DNA of 54,457 bases from Acidobacteriota bacterium (GTDB lineage Bacteria > Acidobacteriota > Blastocatellia > RBC074). Both the position numbers and the translations under genes were made by a program. Shown piece after piece: positions 29,754 to 38,644 of the stretch (position 1 is its first letter; each line of letters starts with the position of its first letter). The notes beneath the pieces were generated by a model that was not told where the DNA came from, made no database searches, and worked only from the letters and a program-made list of their open reading frames with translations. The stretch is from assembly GCA_018269055.1 (NCBI GenBank), contig JAFDVI010000009.1:89046-143502 (forward strand), in the 5' to 3' direction.

Positions 29754-30026
29754 TCACGATAAAAATGATTGCCCGCGTTCGGCTAACGCCGCCCGCAAAA
29801 TCCGAATTGCTTTCGGGCCGACGCCATGGAGTTTCAGCAAATCCGCTTCACACAGCTTCGTGAAATGATCCAGCCTGGAATACCCCGCAGCGGCAAAAGC
29901 GCGCAGCGCGGGTTGCGACAATCCTGGCGGCAAACTGTCTTTTACGGTTTCAGCCAATTCATTTGCGGTTTGTCGTGCTTGTTGATCGGTCGTCAGCGGA
30001 CACAGCATTTGTTTTCTAGCGGCCAT
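29754..30026 (-). CDS. Small helix-hairpin-helix protein
   Basis: This 90-residue protein has a C-terminal helix-hairpin-helix, LLKLHGVGPKAIRILRAALAE (about 62-82), like the DNA-contacting element of small nucleic-acid-binding proteins or the RNA polymerase alpha tail. The N-terminal half is helical and acidic. It is divergent from the sirtuin gene, with 84 bases between starts. DNA binding is inferred from the motif alone. Confidence 0.65.
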   Translation of the reverse strand: MAARKQMLCPLTTDQQARQTANELAETVKDSLPPGLSQPALRAFAAAGYSRLDHFTKLCEADLLKLHGVGPKAIRILRAALAERGQSFLS

Positions 30027-30110
30027 TGCATTGTAACCTCAGCCTGGATTTACGCCGATTCTGTCGTTGGTTGCAAGGCGGCAAATTGCACGACTACACT
30101 GCGCGCCATC

Positions 30111-30854
30111 ATGACCTTTGACCAAGCCGCACAACTCGTCGCCCACTCATCGCGCATCGTTGGGTTTACCGGCGCGGGCATTTCCACAGAATCCGGCATT
30201 CCGGATTTTCGCAGCCCGAACGGCATTTGGGCGAACAACCGCATTATCGAATATCAGGAATTCATTACCAGCCGAGCCGGACGCGTCGAATACTGGCGGC
30301 AGAAAGTCGCCATGTGGCCGGAAATGCGCGACGCCCAGCCAAACGCCGGGCATCGAGCGTTTGCCGAATTGGAACGCCAAGGCAAACTGCGCGCAATGAT
30401 TTCCCAAAACATTGACGGATTGCATCAGAAAGCAGGAAATACCAACGTCATCGAATTGCACGGAACGACGGTTGAATGCGAATGCCTGACCTGCGGCGCG
30501 CGCATTTCGATGGATGAAGCCGTCGAGCGCGTAACGAGTGGCGACCTAGCACCGGGGTGCGACGGCTGCGGAGGCTTGCTCAAACCAGCGACGATTTCCT
30601 TCGGCCAATCCATGCCCGCGCTGGCCATGCAAGCCGCCGCCGAAGCCTGCCAGGATTGCGATGTCTTTCTGGCCGTAGGCTCTTCGCTGGTGGTTTATCC
30701 TGCGGCGGCATTCCCTGAAATCGCCAAACAATCCGGCGCGGCACTGGTCATTATCAACCGCACGCCAACGCCGCTGGATGGCATTGCCGATTTGGTGCTG
30801 AACGATGAGATCGGAAAAGCGTTGCCCAGACTTGTCGGTATGAATATCCAGTGA
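30111..30854 (+). CDS. Sir2 family NAD-dependent protein deacetylase
   Basis: This 247-residue sirtuin removes acyl groups from lysine using NAD. It shows GFTGAGIS (18-25), the QNIDGLH motif (99-105), catalytic H117 and a zinc knot C125-x2-C128 ... C150-x2-C153. All of these are intact. Length is normal once the start is placed at 30111; the frame is open further upstream, but the conserved region begins right after this ATG. It resembles bacterial CobB-type enzymes, but the subclass is not decided. Confidence 0.92.
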   Translation: MTFDQAAQLVAHSSRIVGFTGAGISTESGIPDFRSPNGIWANNRIIEYQEFITSRAGRVEYWRQKVAMWPEMRDAQPNAGHRAFAELERQGKLRAMISQNIDGLHQKAGNTNVIELHGTTVECECLTCGARISMDEAVERVTSGDLAPGCDGCGGLLKPATISFGQSMPALAMQAAAEACQDCDVFLAVGSSLVVYPAAAFPEIAKQSGAALVIINRTPTPLDGIADLVLNDEIGKALPRLVGMNIQ

Positions 30855-31211
30855 CGCAATTTCTCAGCTACGAACATGCATCTGATTTCAGCAAAGATGT
30901 TTGCATTTCAAACATAGAGGTATTTCCTGCTGGTAAAAACTACGGTTCACTGTAAGTGACAATAGTTCGGTCGAAAACAGGCAACGAGTTGCTAAACCTT
31001 GTGTCAGGAACGACATGCCGTCTTAGCCTGAAGATGCTCAAACTGTGGCACTGCAAATGCTGAGATGTTGCCGACCCCGATCTGTTTGATCAGCCCCGTT
31101 CTGTTCAAATCGCTGCATCCCAAGCGATTTCCTGTCTCCGCAATTCTCCGCAAGCAAAAAACACAAACTTAAACTACGCCTTTCGCTGGGCTACCTAGGA
31201 GAAATGTATCC
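30855..31211 (+). other. Non-coding region before the molybdenum hydroxylase operon
   Basis: This is a 357-base gap without a gene. It contains the dyad ATGTTTG-CATTT-CAAACAT (30897-30915) and, 31 bases on, TCACT-GTA-AGTGA (30947-30959). Both are candidate regulator sites for the downstream operon. I see no convincing sigma-70 promoter and no RNA gene. Confidence 0.4.
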
Positions 31212-31658
31212 ATGGCTACCTTGTCTTTGAACGTGAATGGTCAGAACTACAACGTGACGGTCAGCAACCCTGACATGCCACTGTTGTGGGTGTTGCGAGA
31301 TTTGATTGGATTGACAGGCACAAAATACGGCTGCGGCATTGAAGTTTGCGGCGCTTGCACGGTGTTGATTAATGGCCAGCCCGAACATTCCTGTGTGTTC
31401 GATGCTTCCAGCGCCGTCGGTAAAAAAATCGTCACCATCGAAGGCCTCTCGCCCGATGGCAATCATCCGCTGCAACAAGCCTGGATTGCGCATCAAGTGC
31501 CGCAATGCGGGTTTTGCCAATCGGGAATGCTTATGAGTTGTGCCGGAGCCATGCAGGCCGGCCACACGGGCGCAAACGAGATTTTGTCCGAAGTCAAAAA
31601 TTTGTGCGTCTGTGGAACCTATCAACGAGTCCGCGAAGCAGTTCAATCACTGGGATAA
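31212..31658 (+). CDS. 2Fe-2S subunit of a molybdenum hydroxylase (IorA/xanthine dehydrogenase type)
   Basis: This 148-residue small subunit carries two [2Fe-2S] clusters. The plant-type ferredoxin cluster ligands are in GCGIEVCGACTVL and a later EHSC. The helical-domain cluster ligands are in QCGFCQSGM and CVCGTYQR. It passes electrons from the molybdopterin subunit encoded just after. The Ala-Thr-rich start and length match the isoquinoline 1-oxidoreductase alpha type. AGGAG lies before the ATG. It is the first gene of the operon with the large subunit, XdhC and a MocA-like protein. Confidence 0.92.
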   Translation: MATLSLNVNGQNYNVTVSNPDMPLLWVLRDLIGLTGTKYGCGIEVCGACTVLINGQPEHSCVFDASSAVGKKIVTIEGLSPDGNHPLQQAWIAHQVPQCGFCQSGMLMSCAGAMQAGHTGANEILSEVKNLCVCGTYQRVREAVQSLG

Positions 31659-31668
31659 GGAGGGAGCA

Positions 31669-33879
31669 ATGAATCAAACCGGAGTAGTGACAACCAAAGA
31701 AAACACGAATCCATTCGGGCGGCGCGAATTTCTGGTCACGTCAGCGGGCGGATTTTCGCTGGGATTTTTTCTGCCGGGATTTTCGCGCCTGAACGAAATC
31801 GAAGCCGAACCGCTCAGCACGGTTGATGGCACGCAAATCAACGCCTGGATCAAAATCGGCGCGGACGAAAGCATCACGGTGACGGTGGGCGCGGCAGAAA
31901 TGGGGCAAGGTTCGATGTCCAGTTTGCCGCAAATCGTGGCCGAAGAATTGATGGTGGATTATGCCAACGTCAGCGCCTTGCAGGCTCCGGCCAGCCAAGC
32001 GTATCTGACGGCGGGCAGCGGCACGGTGCGGAATCAATACCTGCCGCTTCGGCGGGCGGGCGCGGCAGCGCGCGAAATGCTGATTCAGGCGGCGATGAAT
32101 TTATTCGGCGGTGCGCGCGCAGATTATTCCGTCACCAACGGCATCGTCACGAATACCAAGACGAATGCTTCGATCACTTACGGACAGCTTGCACCTGCCG
32201 CGGCCCTGCTGCCCGTGCCGCCGATTACACCGACATGGCCGCCGCTGGTTCCTGACAGCGATTTCAAACTAATCGGCAAAGCTCTGCCGCGATTGGACAT
32301 TCCATCCAAAACCAATGGCAGCGCAGTGTTTGGACTCGACGTTCGCCTTCCGGGAATGGTGTATGCAGTTATCAAACATTGCCCATCGTTCGGCGGCACG
32401 CTGGCCAAATTGCCCAGCAAGCCCTCTGGCGCGTTGGCCGTCGTCGCAACCAGTGTGATTCCCGCATCGGCGCGCGGTTCCGAAGTCGCTGGAAACGCCA
32501 ATGCCGTTGCCGTTGTTGCCGCAAACACTTGGGACGCCTGGCAAATGGCGAAGCAATTGAAAGTGAGTTGGAACATACCGGCTTCGTCCGCCAGCATTGA
32601 TAGCGCCACGTTTCAATCGCAGGCGCAATCCTTGATGGCCAGCGGAACGCCGTACATCGCAGAAAAAATCGGTGATCCGGCGACCGCGCTGGCCGGTTCC
32701 AGCAAAATGATTGATGTGACGTATTCGCTGCCGTATGTGGCGCACGCCTGCATGGAAGTGTTGAACTGCACGGTGAATCTGACGCCGACCAGTTGCGAAG
32801 TTTGGGCGCCAACGCAAGGTGCGGGAATCGTTGTCAGCACCGTCACGGCCATCACTGGGTTGGCCGCAAACCAGGTCACTGTTCACACGACGTATTTAGG
32901 CGGCGGATTGGGGCGAAAGATCGAACAGGATTACATCGCTCAGGCGGTTCAGATTGCCAAGGCGATCGGCAAACCCGTCAAGCTGATGTGGCCGCGCGAA
33001 GAAGATTTCACGCGCGACCAATACCGCCCGATGGCATTGATTCGTGGACGCGCCGGCCTGGATGATGTGGGCAATATCGTCAGTTGGTCGTATCGCACTG
33101 TGTCGCCTTCGATTCTGTCTCAACGTGGTCGAGCTTTGCCCGTCACCGGGGACAGCCAGGCGACAGAAGCCGCAACGGCGCTTCCGTACAACTTTGCCGC
33201 ACGCACAACGGAATATGTTGTTCATCCTTCGCCGGTGCCGGTTGGGTTCTGGCGTTCGGTGGGAGCTTCACTGAACACTTTTGCCGTCGAAAGCATGATG
33301 GATGAACTGGCGAAATTTGCCGGAGAAGATCCGTACCTGTTTCGCCGCAACCGTTTGACCGATCCGCGCTGGATTGCAGTGTTGGACGCCGCCGCGCAAT
33401 TGGGCGGATGGAATACGCCGGTTCCAAGCGGACGCGCGCGGGGCATCGCCATTTCCAAAGCCTTCAACAGCATCGTGGCGGAAGTGTTTGAAATTTCGCA
33501 AACGACAAGCGGCGTCAAAATCCACAAAGTTGCCTGCGCAATTGACTGTGGCCGACCCGTCAATCCCGATTCCATCAAAGCGCAAATGCAGGGCGGCATC
33601 GTCCACGGCATCAACGCAACGTTGTGGGGACAGCAAACGTTCAAAGCAGGCGCAGCGGTCTCCAAAAACTTCAATCGCAGCCGAATGATGCGACTGAACG
33701 AAATGCCAGTCATTTCAGTCACCATTTTGCCGCCGAATCCGAACGTCCCGATTGGTGGCATCGGTGAACCTGCTGTGCCGCCGGTTGCGCCTGCGCTGGC
33801 TAACGCCTACGCCAAATTGACCGGACAGCGGATTCGCGCGTTGCCGTTCTTCCCGAACGCGACCATGGGCGGGCTGTAA
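31669..33879 (+). CDS. Molybdopterin subunit of an IorB-type aldehyde/xanthine oxidoreductase, Tat-exported
   Basis: This 736-residue catalytic subunit starts at 31669 after AAGGAGGGAGCA. The N-terminus has a twin-arginine signal (GRREFLVTSAGGFSLGFF), so it should fold with cofactor in the cytoplasm and then be exported. Downstream are the molybdopterin-binding stretches, such as GGGLGRKIEQDYIAQA near residue 420 and IGGIGEPAVPPVAPALANA near the C-terminus, where the Glu is the catalytic base position of this enzyme class. With the small subunit it forms a two-subunit, flavin-free hydroxylase typical of the isoquinoline 1-oxidoreductase group. The substrate is not predictable. Confidence 0.9.
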   Translation: MNQTGVVTTKENTNPFGRREFLVTSAGGFSLGFFLPGFSRLNEIEAEPLSTVDGTQINAWIKIGADESITVTVGAAEMGQGSMSSLPQIVAEELMVDYANVSALQAPASQAYLTAGSGTVRNQYLPLRRAGAAAREMLIQAAMNLFGGARADYSVTNGIVTNTKTNASITYGQLAPAAALLPVPPITPTWPPLVPDSDFKLIGKALPRLDIPSKTNGSAVFGLDVRLPGMVYAVIKHCPSFGGTLAKLPSKPSGALAVVATSVIPASARGSEVAGNANAVAVVAANTWDAWQMAKQLKVSWNIPASSASIDSATFQSQAQSLMASGTPYIAEKIGDPATALAGSSKMIDVTYSLPYVAHACMEVLNCTVNLTPTSCEVWAPTQGAGIVVSTVTAITGLAANQVTVHTTYLGGGLGRKIEQDYIAQAVQIAKAIGKPVKLMWPREEDFTRDQYRPMALIRGRAGLDDVGNIVSWSYRTVSPSILSQRGRALPVTGDSQATEAATALPYNFAARTTEYVVHPSPVPVGFWRSVGASLNTFAVESMMDELAKFAGEDPYLFRRNRLTDPRWIAVLDAAAQLGGWNTPVPSGRARGIAISKAFNSIVAEVFEISQTTSGVKIHKVACAIDCGRPVNPDSIKAQMQGGIVHGINATLWGQQTFKAGAAVSKNFNRSRMMRLNEMPVISVTILPPNPNVPIGGIGEPAVPPVAPALANAYAKLTGQRIRALPFFPNATMGGL

Positions 33880-33994
33880 TTGTTACGCAGGTGTCAGTCG
33901 CCGCATCAACAGGCAAGCGGCTTCGATGGTGAAAGCCTTCCGTAACGATCCGGCTGCTGACACTTGCGGTTCTGAACTTTGATGGGAGACACCA

Positions 33995-35209
33995 ATGAAC
34001 GAATTGAAATCTATTTGCGAAGCTTTTGAACAATATCGTCAGCGCGGACAACAAACGGCGCTGGCTTCGATTGTGTTTACGACCGGTTCCACGTATCGCC
34101 GAGCCGGCGCGCGCATGCTGATTGCCGATGACGGCGGCACTGTGGGTTCGATCAGCGGCGGATGTCTGGAAGCCGATGTCGTTGAACGCGCGTTGGAAGT
34201 GATGAAATCCGGCAAACCACTGGTGGTCAGTTACGACACGCGGTCGAATGAAGACATTTTGTGGGGAATGGGATTGGGCTGTCAGGGAGTGGTTGAAGTC
34301 CTGATTGAAAGCCTTGTGAATTCGACGCCGATTGAGATTCTGTCACGTGCAACCCGGCTCAATGAAACCTGCGTAGTCGCCACGGTGATTGGCGCATCCG
34401 CCAACAGTCATAACGTAAACGTCGGCGACAGATTGATGTTGTCCGTGGCGGGAATCGAGCGAAACCAAATCAGAAACACGGGTCTTTCGCTACAAATATC
34501 CGAAGACGCTTTTCTCGCTTTCACCGCAGGGAAATCAATGATGAAGCTGTACGGCCAGCCGGGCGAGGAAGTGAAAGTGTATCTGGAAGTGATGGAACCA
34601 CCCGTCCCGCTGGTGCTGTTTGGCGCAGGAGCCGACGCGTTGCCGGTCGTGCGGTTTGCCTGCGCATTAGGATGGCATGTGACGGTGGTGGACACGCGCG
34701 CGCGCGAAGCGACGAAGGCCCGATTTGCCGAAGCCGACGATGTCATTCTGTGCCGGGCGGAAGATGTTGCCCGCCGCGTGCGTTTCAGTTCACGCACGGT
34801 CGCAGTATTGATGTCGCACAATTATCTGGACGATATGGAATTGCTGACGCAATTCCATTGTTCGCCGGTTCGCTACATTGGCGTGTTGGGGCCGCGCAAA
34901 CGCACCACGCGCTTGCTCAATGACATTGTTGCGCAGGGTGGCCCGGAAATTTCCATCGAAGACAGCCGTTTGCACAGCCCTGTCGGAATTGACATCGGCG
35001 CCGACACGCCCGAAGAAATCGCGGTGTCCATCATTGCCGAAATTCGCGCAATTCTGGCGGGACGTTCAGCTTCATTCCTGAAAGAGAGGCTGACACCGAT
35101 TCATACCGCCAATGGCGTCAGCCCAGCAGTGGGACAAATGCTGCACCTCAATGCAGATGATTTGCTGCCGCACGCAGCCAAACGCACGGCATTGGCAGTG
35201 GCGGCATAA
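33995..35209 (+). CDS. xdhC: XdhC/CoxI family molybdenum enzyme maturation protein
   Basis: This 404-residue protein of the XdhC family inserts or sulfurates the molybdenum cofactor of hydroxylases. The N-terminal CoxI part has TTGSTYRRAGARMLI (29-43) and GSISGGCLEADVVERAL. The C-terminal Rossmann domain has LFGAGADALPVVRFACALGW near residue 208 and GVLGPRKRT near 300. Its place two genes after the hydroxylase subunits fits a dedicated chaperone for that enzyme. A GGGAG site precedes the ATG, and the 115-base gap before it holds an imperfect GTGTCAG/CTGACAC inverted repeat. Confidence 0.9.
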   Translation: MNELKSICEAFEQYRQRGQQTALASIVFTTGSTYRRAGARMLIADDGGTVGSISGGCLEADVVERALEVMKSGKPLVVSYDTRSNEDILWGMGLGCQGVVEVLIESLVNSTPIEILSRATRLNETCVVATVIGASANSHNVNVGDRLMLSVAGIERNQIRNTGLSLQISEDAFLAFTAGKSMMKLYGQPGEEVKVYLEVMEPPVPLVLFGAGADALPVVRFACALGWHVTVVDTRAREATKARFAEADDVILCRAEDVARRVRFSSRTVAVLMSHNYLDDMELLTQFHCSPVRYIGVLGPRKRTTRLLNDIVAQGGPEISIEDSRLHSPVGIDIGADTPEEIAVSIIAEIRAILAGRSASFLKERLTPIHTANGVSPAVGQMLHLNADDLLPHAAKRTALAVAA

Positions 35210-35219
35210 TGGAACAACG

Positions 35220-35834
35220 ATGATAAATGGAGCTTCGATTGGCGCGATTGTTCTGGCGGCAGGCGTGTCGCAACGAATGGGTTCGCCCAAACAACTGCTC
35301 TCTTTCAAAGGGAACAGTTTGTTGCGACATGCTGTGCAAACGGCGCTCGGTTCTCGATGCCGTCCGGTGGTCGTGGTGCTGGGCGCGCACGCGGACAAAT
35401 TGGAAAGCGAAATCAGCGATTTGCCCGTTACCAGCATCGAAAACCGTTTGTGGGCAGAAGGGATGGGGTCTTCAATCCGAACCGGCATTGCCGGGCTGGA
35501 AGGTGTGTGCGAACAAGCGGCAGGTGCATTGGTGACGTTGTGCGATCAACCTTATGTCAGTTCGCAAACACTGGATCAGTTGATTTCTGTATTTGAAGAA
35601 TCCCGGCCGCTCGCTGTTGCGTCCGAATACGCCGGATCGTTAGGAGCGCCTGCTTTATTTGGCAGGGAACTGTTCGCAGAACTGGCGGCGCTGCGCAGTA
35701 CGGAAGGCGCGAAACAAATTCTGAAACGGCACCAACACGATGTACTGCATCTATCCGTTCCCGAAGCCAGATGGGATGTAGATACGCCTGCCGATTATGA
35801 AAGATTGATGCAAATGAACGAAATGAAAAATTGA
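35220..35834 (+). CDS. MocA/MobA-like molybdenum cofactor nucleotidyltransferase
   Basis: This 204-residue nucleotidyltransferase has the NTP-binding signature IVLAAGVSQRMGSPKQLLSF at residues 10-29, a GMGSSIRTGI stretch and the metal-site LVTLCDQPYV near residue 107. This pattern is that of MocA, which attaches CMP to molybdopterin to make the cytosine dinucleotide form used by many hydroxylases. The ATG at 35220 is 10 bases after the xdhC stop. A hairpin terminator follows, closing the operon. Confidence 0.87.
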   Translation: MINGASIGAIVLAAGVSQRMGSPKQLLSFKGNSLLRHAVQTALGSRCRPVVVVLGAHADKLESEISDLPVTSIENRLWAEGMGSSIRTGIAGLEGVCEQAAGALVTLCDQPYVSSQTLDQLISVFEESRPLAVASEYAGSLGAPALFGRELFAELAALRSTEGAKQILKRHQHDVLHLSVPEARWDVDTPADYERLMQMNEMKN

Positions 35835-35859
35835 CTGAATGATGTGGGGAGGGAGCAAC

Positions 35860-35893
35860 GGCACAGGAGCGGGCAAGCGCCTTCTTCTGTGCC
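35860..35893 (+). terminator. Terminator of the molybdenum hydroxylase operon
   Basis: GGCACAG (35860-35866) pairs with CTGTGCC (35887-35893). Part of the interior can pair through GGGC/GCGCC. TTTGTTATTT follows. It lies between this operon and the convergent fahA gene. Confidence 0.7.
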
Positions 35894-35920
35894 TTTGTTA
35901 TTTGGGTGCCGTCTGAAGGC

Positions 35921-37246
35921 TCAACTCGTGATCATTCCTCGGCATTCGCCGAAACCGATGCGGCGAAACCCTTCGCGTTCGCAATAGCCGCGCAGAATTA
36001 CTTCGTCGCCGTCTTCTAAAAAGCGGCGGACTTCGCCAGTGGGCAAGGTGATCGGCTGAGCGCCGCGCTCGGTCAGTTCGATCAAACTACCCTGGCTGTC
36101 TTTGGTTGCGCCGGAAACTGTTCCGCTGGCCAGCAAATCTCCCGGATTCAGGTTACAGCCGTTGCTGGTGTGATGCGTCAACATTTGCGCGAATGTCCAG
36201 TACAAGTCTTTGGTATTGCTGGCGCTCAAGCCAAACGGGGCGAGGTTTTGTTGGCGCATTTGTTCCGTGGAAATCAGCACTTCCAGTTTGATGTCAAAGC
36301 CGCCGCGTTCGCGGTTTTCCGGCGAATCAAGGTAGGGAAGTGGCTGGGGATCGTTTTCATCGCGGGTGAATGCCGGAACTCGAAACGGAGCCAGTGCTTC
36401 CGTTGTCACGATCCACGGCGAAATTGTTGTGGCAAAGCTCTTGGCCAAAAACGGCCCCAGCGGCTGGTACTCCCAACGCTGAATATCGCGCGCCGACCAA
36501 TCGTTGACCAGACACAATCCGAAAATGTGATCTTCGGCTTCGGTAATTCCGATCGGTTCGCCCTGTTTGTTTCCGTAGCCAATGAAACAACCAACTTCCA
36601 GTTCGTAATCCAGAACTTTGCTTGGGCCAAACGTGGGAGCTTCAGCGCCAACGGCCATCGTTTGCCCGGAAGGCCGGTAAATTTCCGAATCGCTCACCAC
36701 GATAGACGAAGCTCGTCCGTGATAGCCAATCGGTATCCATTTGTAATTCGGCATCAACGGTTGATCGGGACGAAACATTTTGCCGATGTTCGTGGCGTGG
36801 TAGATCGAAGCGTAAAAATCAGTGTAATTCGAAATTTCCGCTGGTAGGAGCATTCGGACCTCACTCATCGGAATCAGGAAGTCTTCCGCGATGTATCGTT
36901 CGTCGCTTTTATTGTCAGCGCGTAATAGTGTGCTCACACGTTCCCGCAATTCTGAAAGTTGCTCCGGTTCCAGCGTCAGCATCAAATCCAGCGAAGGATC
37001 AAGTGTGCAGGCATCGGCTATCTCATCAAAGATATCATCTCCCCAAAGCGTGTCGGCGAGATCGGATAGATTAAGCACTTGATCGCCGATGGCTAGGCCA
37101 ATTCTAGGCATCTCATCTTCATCCTCAATGCTTTCAAAAATGCCGAAGGGCAAGTTTTGAATCGGGAAATCCGTATTTGGATTGTTGGCGGATTTCACCC
37201 AGCTTCGCAAATTCGGATCGTGCGTTTCGTTGATGGCGATGCTCAT
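35921..37246 (-). CDS. fahA: Fumarylacetoacetase
   Basis: This 441-residue enzyme hydrolyses fumarylacetoacetate to fumarate and acetoacetate, the last step of tyrosine breakdown. The catalytic His is in DFYASIYHATNIGKMFR (H150). Metal-site acids lie in the DYELEVGCFIG segment, and HTSNGCNLNPGDLLASGTVSG is the family C-terminal signature. The N-terminal beta-barrel domain precedes it. The start overlaps the stop of the P-loop gene by 4 bases. It is the last gene of the tyrosine cluster, with all required upstream steps encoded nearby. Confidence 0.95.
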   Translation of the reverse strand: MSIAINETHDPNLRSWVKSANNPNTDFPIQNLPFGIFESIEDEDEMPRIGLAIGDQVLNLSDLADTLWGDDIFDEIADACTLDPSLDLMLTLEPEQLSELRERVSTLLRADNKSDERYIAEDFLIPMSEVRMLLPAEISNYTDFYASIYHATNIGKMFRPDQPLMPNYKWIPIGYHGRASSIVVSDSEIYRPSGQTMAVGAEAPTFGPSKVLDYELEVGCFIGYGNKQGEPIGITEAEDHIFGLCLVNDWSARDIQRWEYQPLGPFLAKSFATTISPWIVTTEALAPFRVPAFTRDENDPQPLPYLDSPENRERGGFDIKLEVLISTEQMRQQNLAPFGLSASNTKDLYWTFAQMLTHHTSNGCNLNPGDLLASGTVSGATKDSQGSLIELTERGAQPITLPTGEVRRFLEDGDEVILRGYCEREGFRRIGFGECRGMITS

Positions 37247-37734
37247 AACACTTCTTTCTGCGTGTAGCGCAAAATTTCGCGCGCGGTTTCTTCGGGCGAT
37301 TGCTCGGAGTTATCAATGATGATGCCGAATTCCGGCTGGTTCAATTTGGTTTCGTAATGGTACGGGATACGGCAGCGTTCCCAATCGGTCAATTGTCGCG
37401 TGCCGCGATTGGTCAGCGAAACTTCCAACCGAGGCCGCAATGTCACGCCGTGAACCGGCACGTCGAGTTCGGCAAATTCACGCAGAAGAATCGCGTAATC
37501 TTCCGGGCGCAGCGGATAGCTGAAAATTACGTTCATTCCGTGCTGGACGAAAACTTTGGTGACGGCAATGGCGGATTCGATGTTGATGGGAATGCTTTCT
37601 TCCAACGGCATCCAATTGATGAACTCTCGTAAGTTGTCCACTTCGACGTGTGCTGTGTGCGGCAATATCTCACACAAGCGTTTGGACACGGTGCTTTTTC
37701 CGGCGTTGATCGAGCCGTTGAGGAGAATAATCAT
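37243..37734 (-). CDS. P-loop kinase-like protein in the tyrosine cluster
   Basis: This 163-residue protein has a Walker A motif GSINAGKST directly after the first strand, EVDNLREF and a lid-like arginine region near residue 110. It resembles small AAA/shikimate-kinase-like or chloramphenicol phosphotransferase-like kinases. The frame is open to 37923, but the ATG at 37734 places the P-loop at the normal position. It is 7 bases after the preceding gene and overlaps fahA by 4 bases (ATGA). No known step of tyrosine breakdown needs a kinase, so its substrate is an open question. Confidence 0.75.
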   Translation of the reverse strand: MIILLNGSINAGKSTVSKRLCEILPHTAHVEVDNLREFINWMPLEESIPINIESAIAVTKVFVQHGMNVIFSYPLRPEDYAILLREFAELDVPVHGVTLRPRLEVSLTNRGTRQLTDWERCRIPYHYETKLNQPEFGIIIDNSEQSPEETAREILRYTQKEVL

Positions 37735-37741
37735 TGGGCGA

Positions 37742-38644
37742 TTAAAGGAGTTGCAGGCGTTGTAAATCTTCAATCGGCTCCGTGAACGAACACGAACCGA
37801 ACGAAAAGGAAAACAAATGCCGCGCATTGCGAATGTGACCGACGACCAGCATTTCGTCTCGCCACATAACAGAACGCTCTTCAAAGCGAAACGCTTCGAG
37901 CGAAGTTTCCTCGAGGATTTCAATCAGTTGCTCAATGCTCGCTCCACTCTGCGCGAACGCCGCGGCTAGAAACACATTCAAAAATCCGTGCATCATTGCT
38001 GATGCGCTGTCCGGTTTGTACGTCAACCGATTCACGGAACGCAGCGGATGGTGCAGACCGGCAGTGGCTTTGAATCCCACATCTTCTTCAGCGCAAGTGG
38101 CGATGAAACGCGCCAAATTCTGCGAAGACGGAAACGCATCCGGCATCACGCCGCCGGTGCGGACTTTGGCAAACGCACCTTGCTCGCCGATGGCTTGGAT
38201 CAATTCTGTCGGGTCATTGTGGATCGGAATTTCAACGAAGCAAGTCAGTGTCGGATGCATCACGCGCATGGCCGTCTGAATTTCCTCGACCGTTGAAGCT
38301 TTGAATTCAATCGTATCAACCATAACTGCCGCAGCCTGTTCGCCAAACGAATGACGGCGACTGAACCGATTGATGGTTGCCAGATCGTCTTGCAAGTTTG
38401 TGCCGCCGAGCGCGCTGAGCTTCCAAAACCCCGCTTCACTATCTTGCGGCCAAAATTCAGCAGCGGCCTGTTCAAATTCTTCCAGCCGAGAAGCCGGGAC
38501 AATGAATTTGCCCAGCATCCAACTGTATTCGCTCTGACAATAAGCAGCATAGTTTTTGACTGCTTTCGCCATCGGCAATTCCGCAGGCGGAAACAATCCA
38601 GCGTAATCAATCAGGTTTTCCAGCAAAGAACGTATCGTTTTCAT
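37742..38644 (-). CDS. Unknown protein coupled to hmgA
   Basis: This 300-residue protein starts [25 protein letters not shown]. It then has alternating helix/strand stretches such as [10 protein letters not shown] and [12 protein letters not shown], and [11 protein letters not shown] near residue 205, which could be a TIM-barrel-like phosphate or carboxylate site. No family is recognised. The start overlaps the hmgA stop by 4 bases, and the P-loop gene follows after 7 bases, so it belongs to the tyrosine operon. An enzymatic or regulatory role in that pathway is likely from context only. Confidence 0.75.
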   Translation of the reverse strand: MKTIRSLLENLIDYAGLFPPAELPMAKAVKNYAAYCQSEYSWMLGKFIVPASRLEEFEQAAAEFWPQDSEAGFWKLSALGGTNLQDDLATINRFSRRHSFGEQAAAVMVDTIEFKASTVEEIQTAMRVMHPTLTCFVEIPIHNDPTELIQAIGEQGAFAKVRTGGVMPDAFPSSQNLARFIATCAEEDVGFKATAGLHHPLRSVNRLTYKPDSASAMMHGFLNVFLAAAFAQSGASIEQLIEILEETSLEAFRFEERSVMWRDEMLVVGHIRNARHLFSFSFGSCSFTEPIEDLQRLQLL

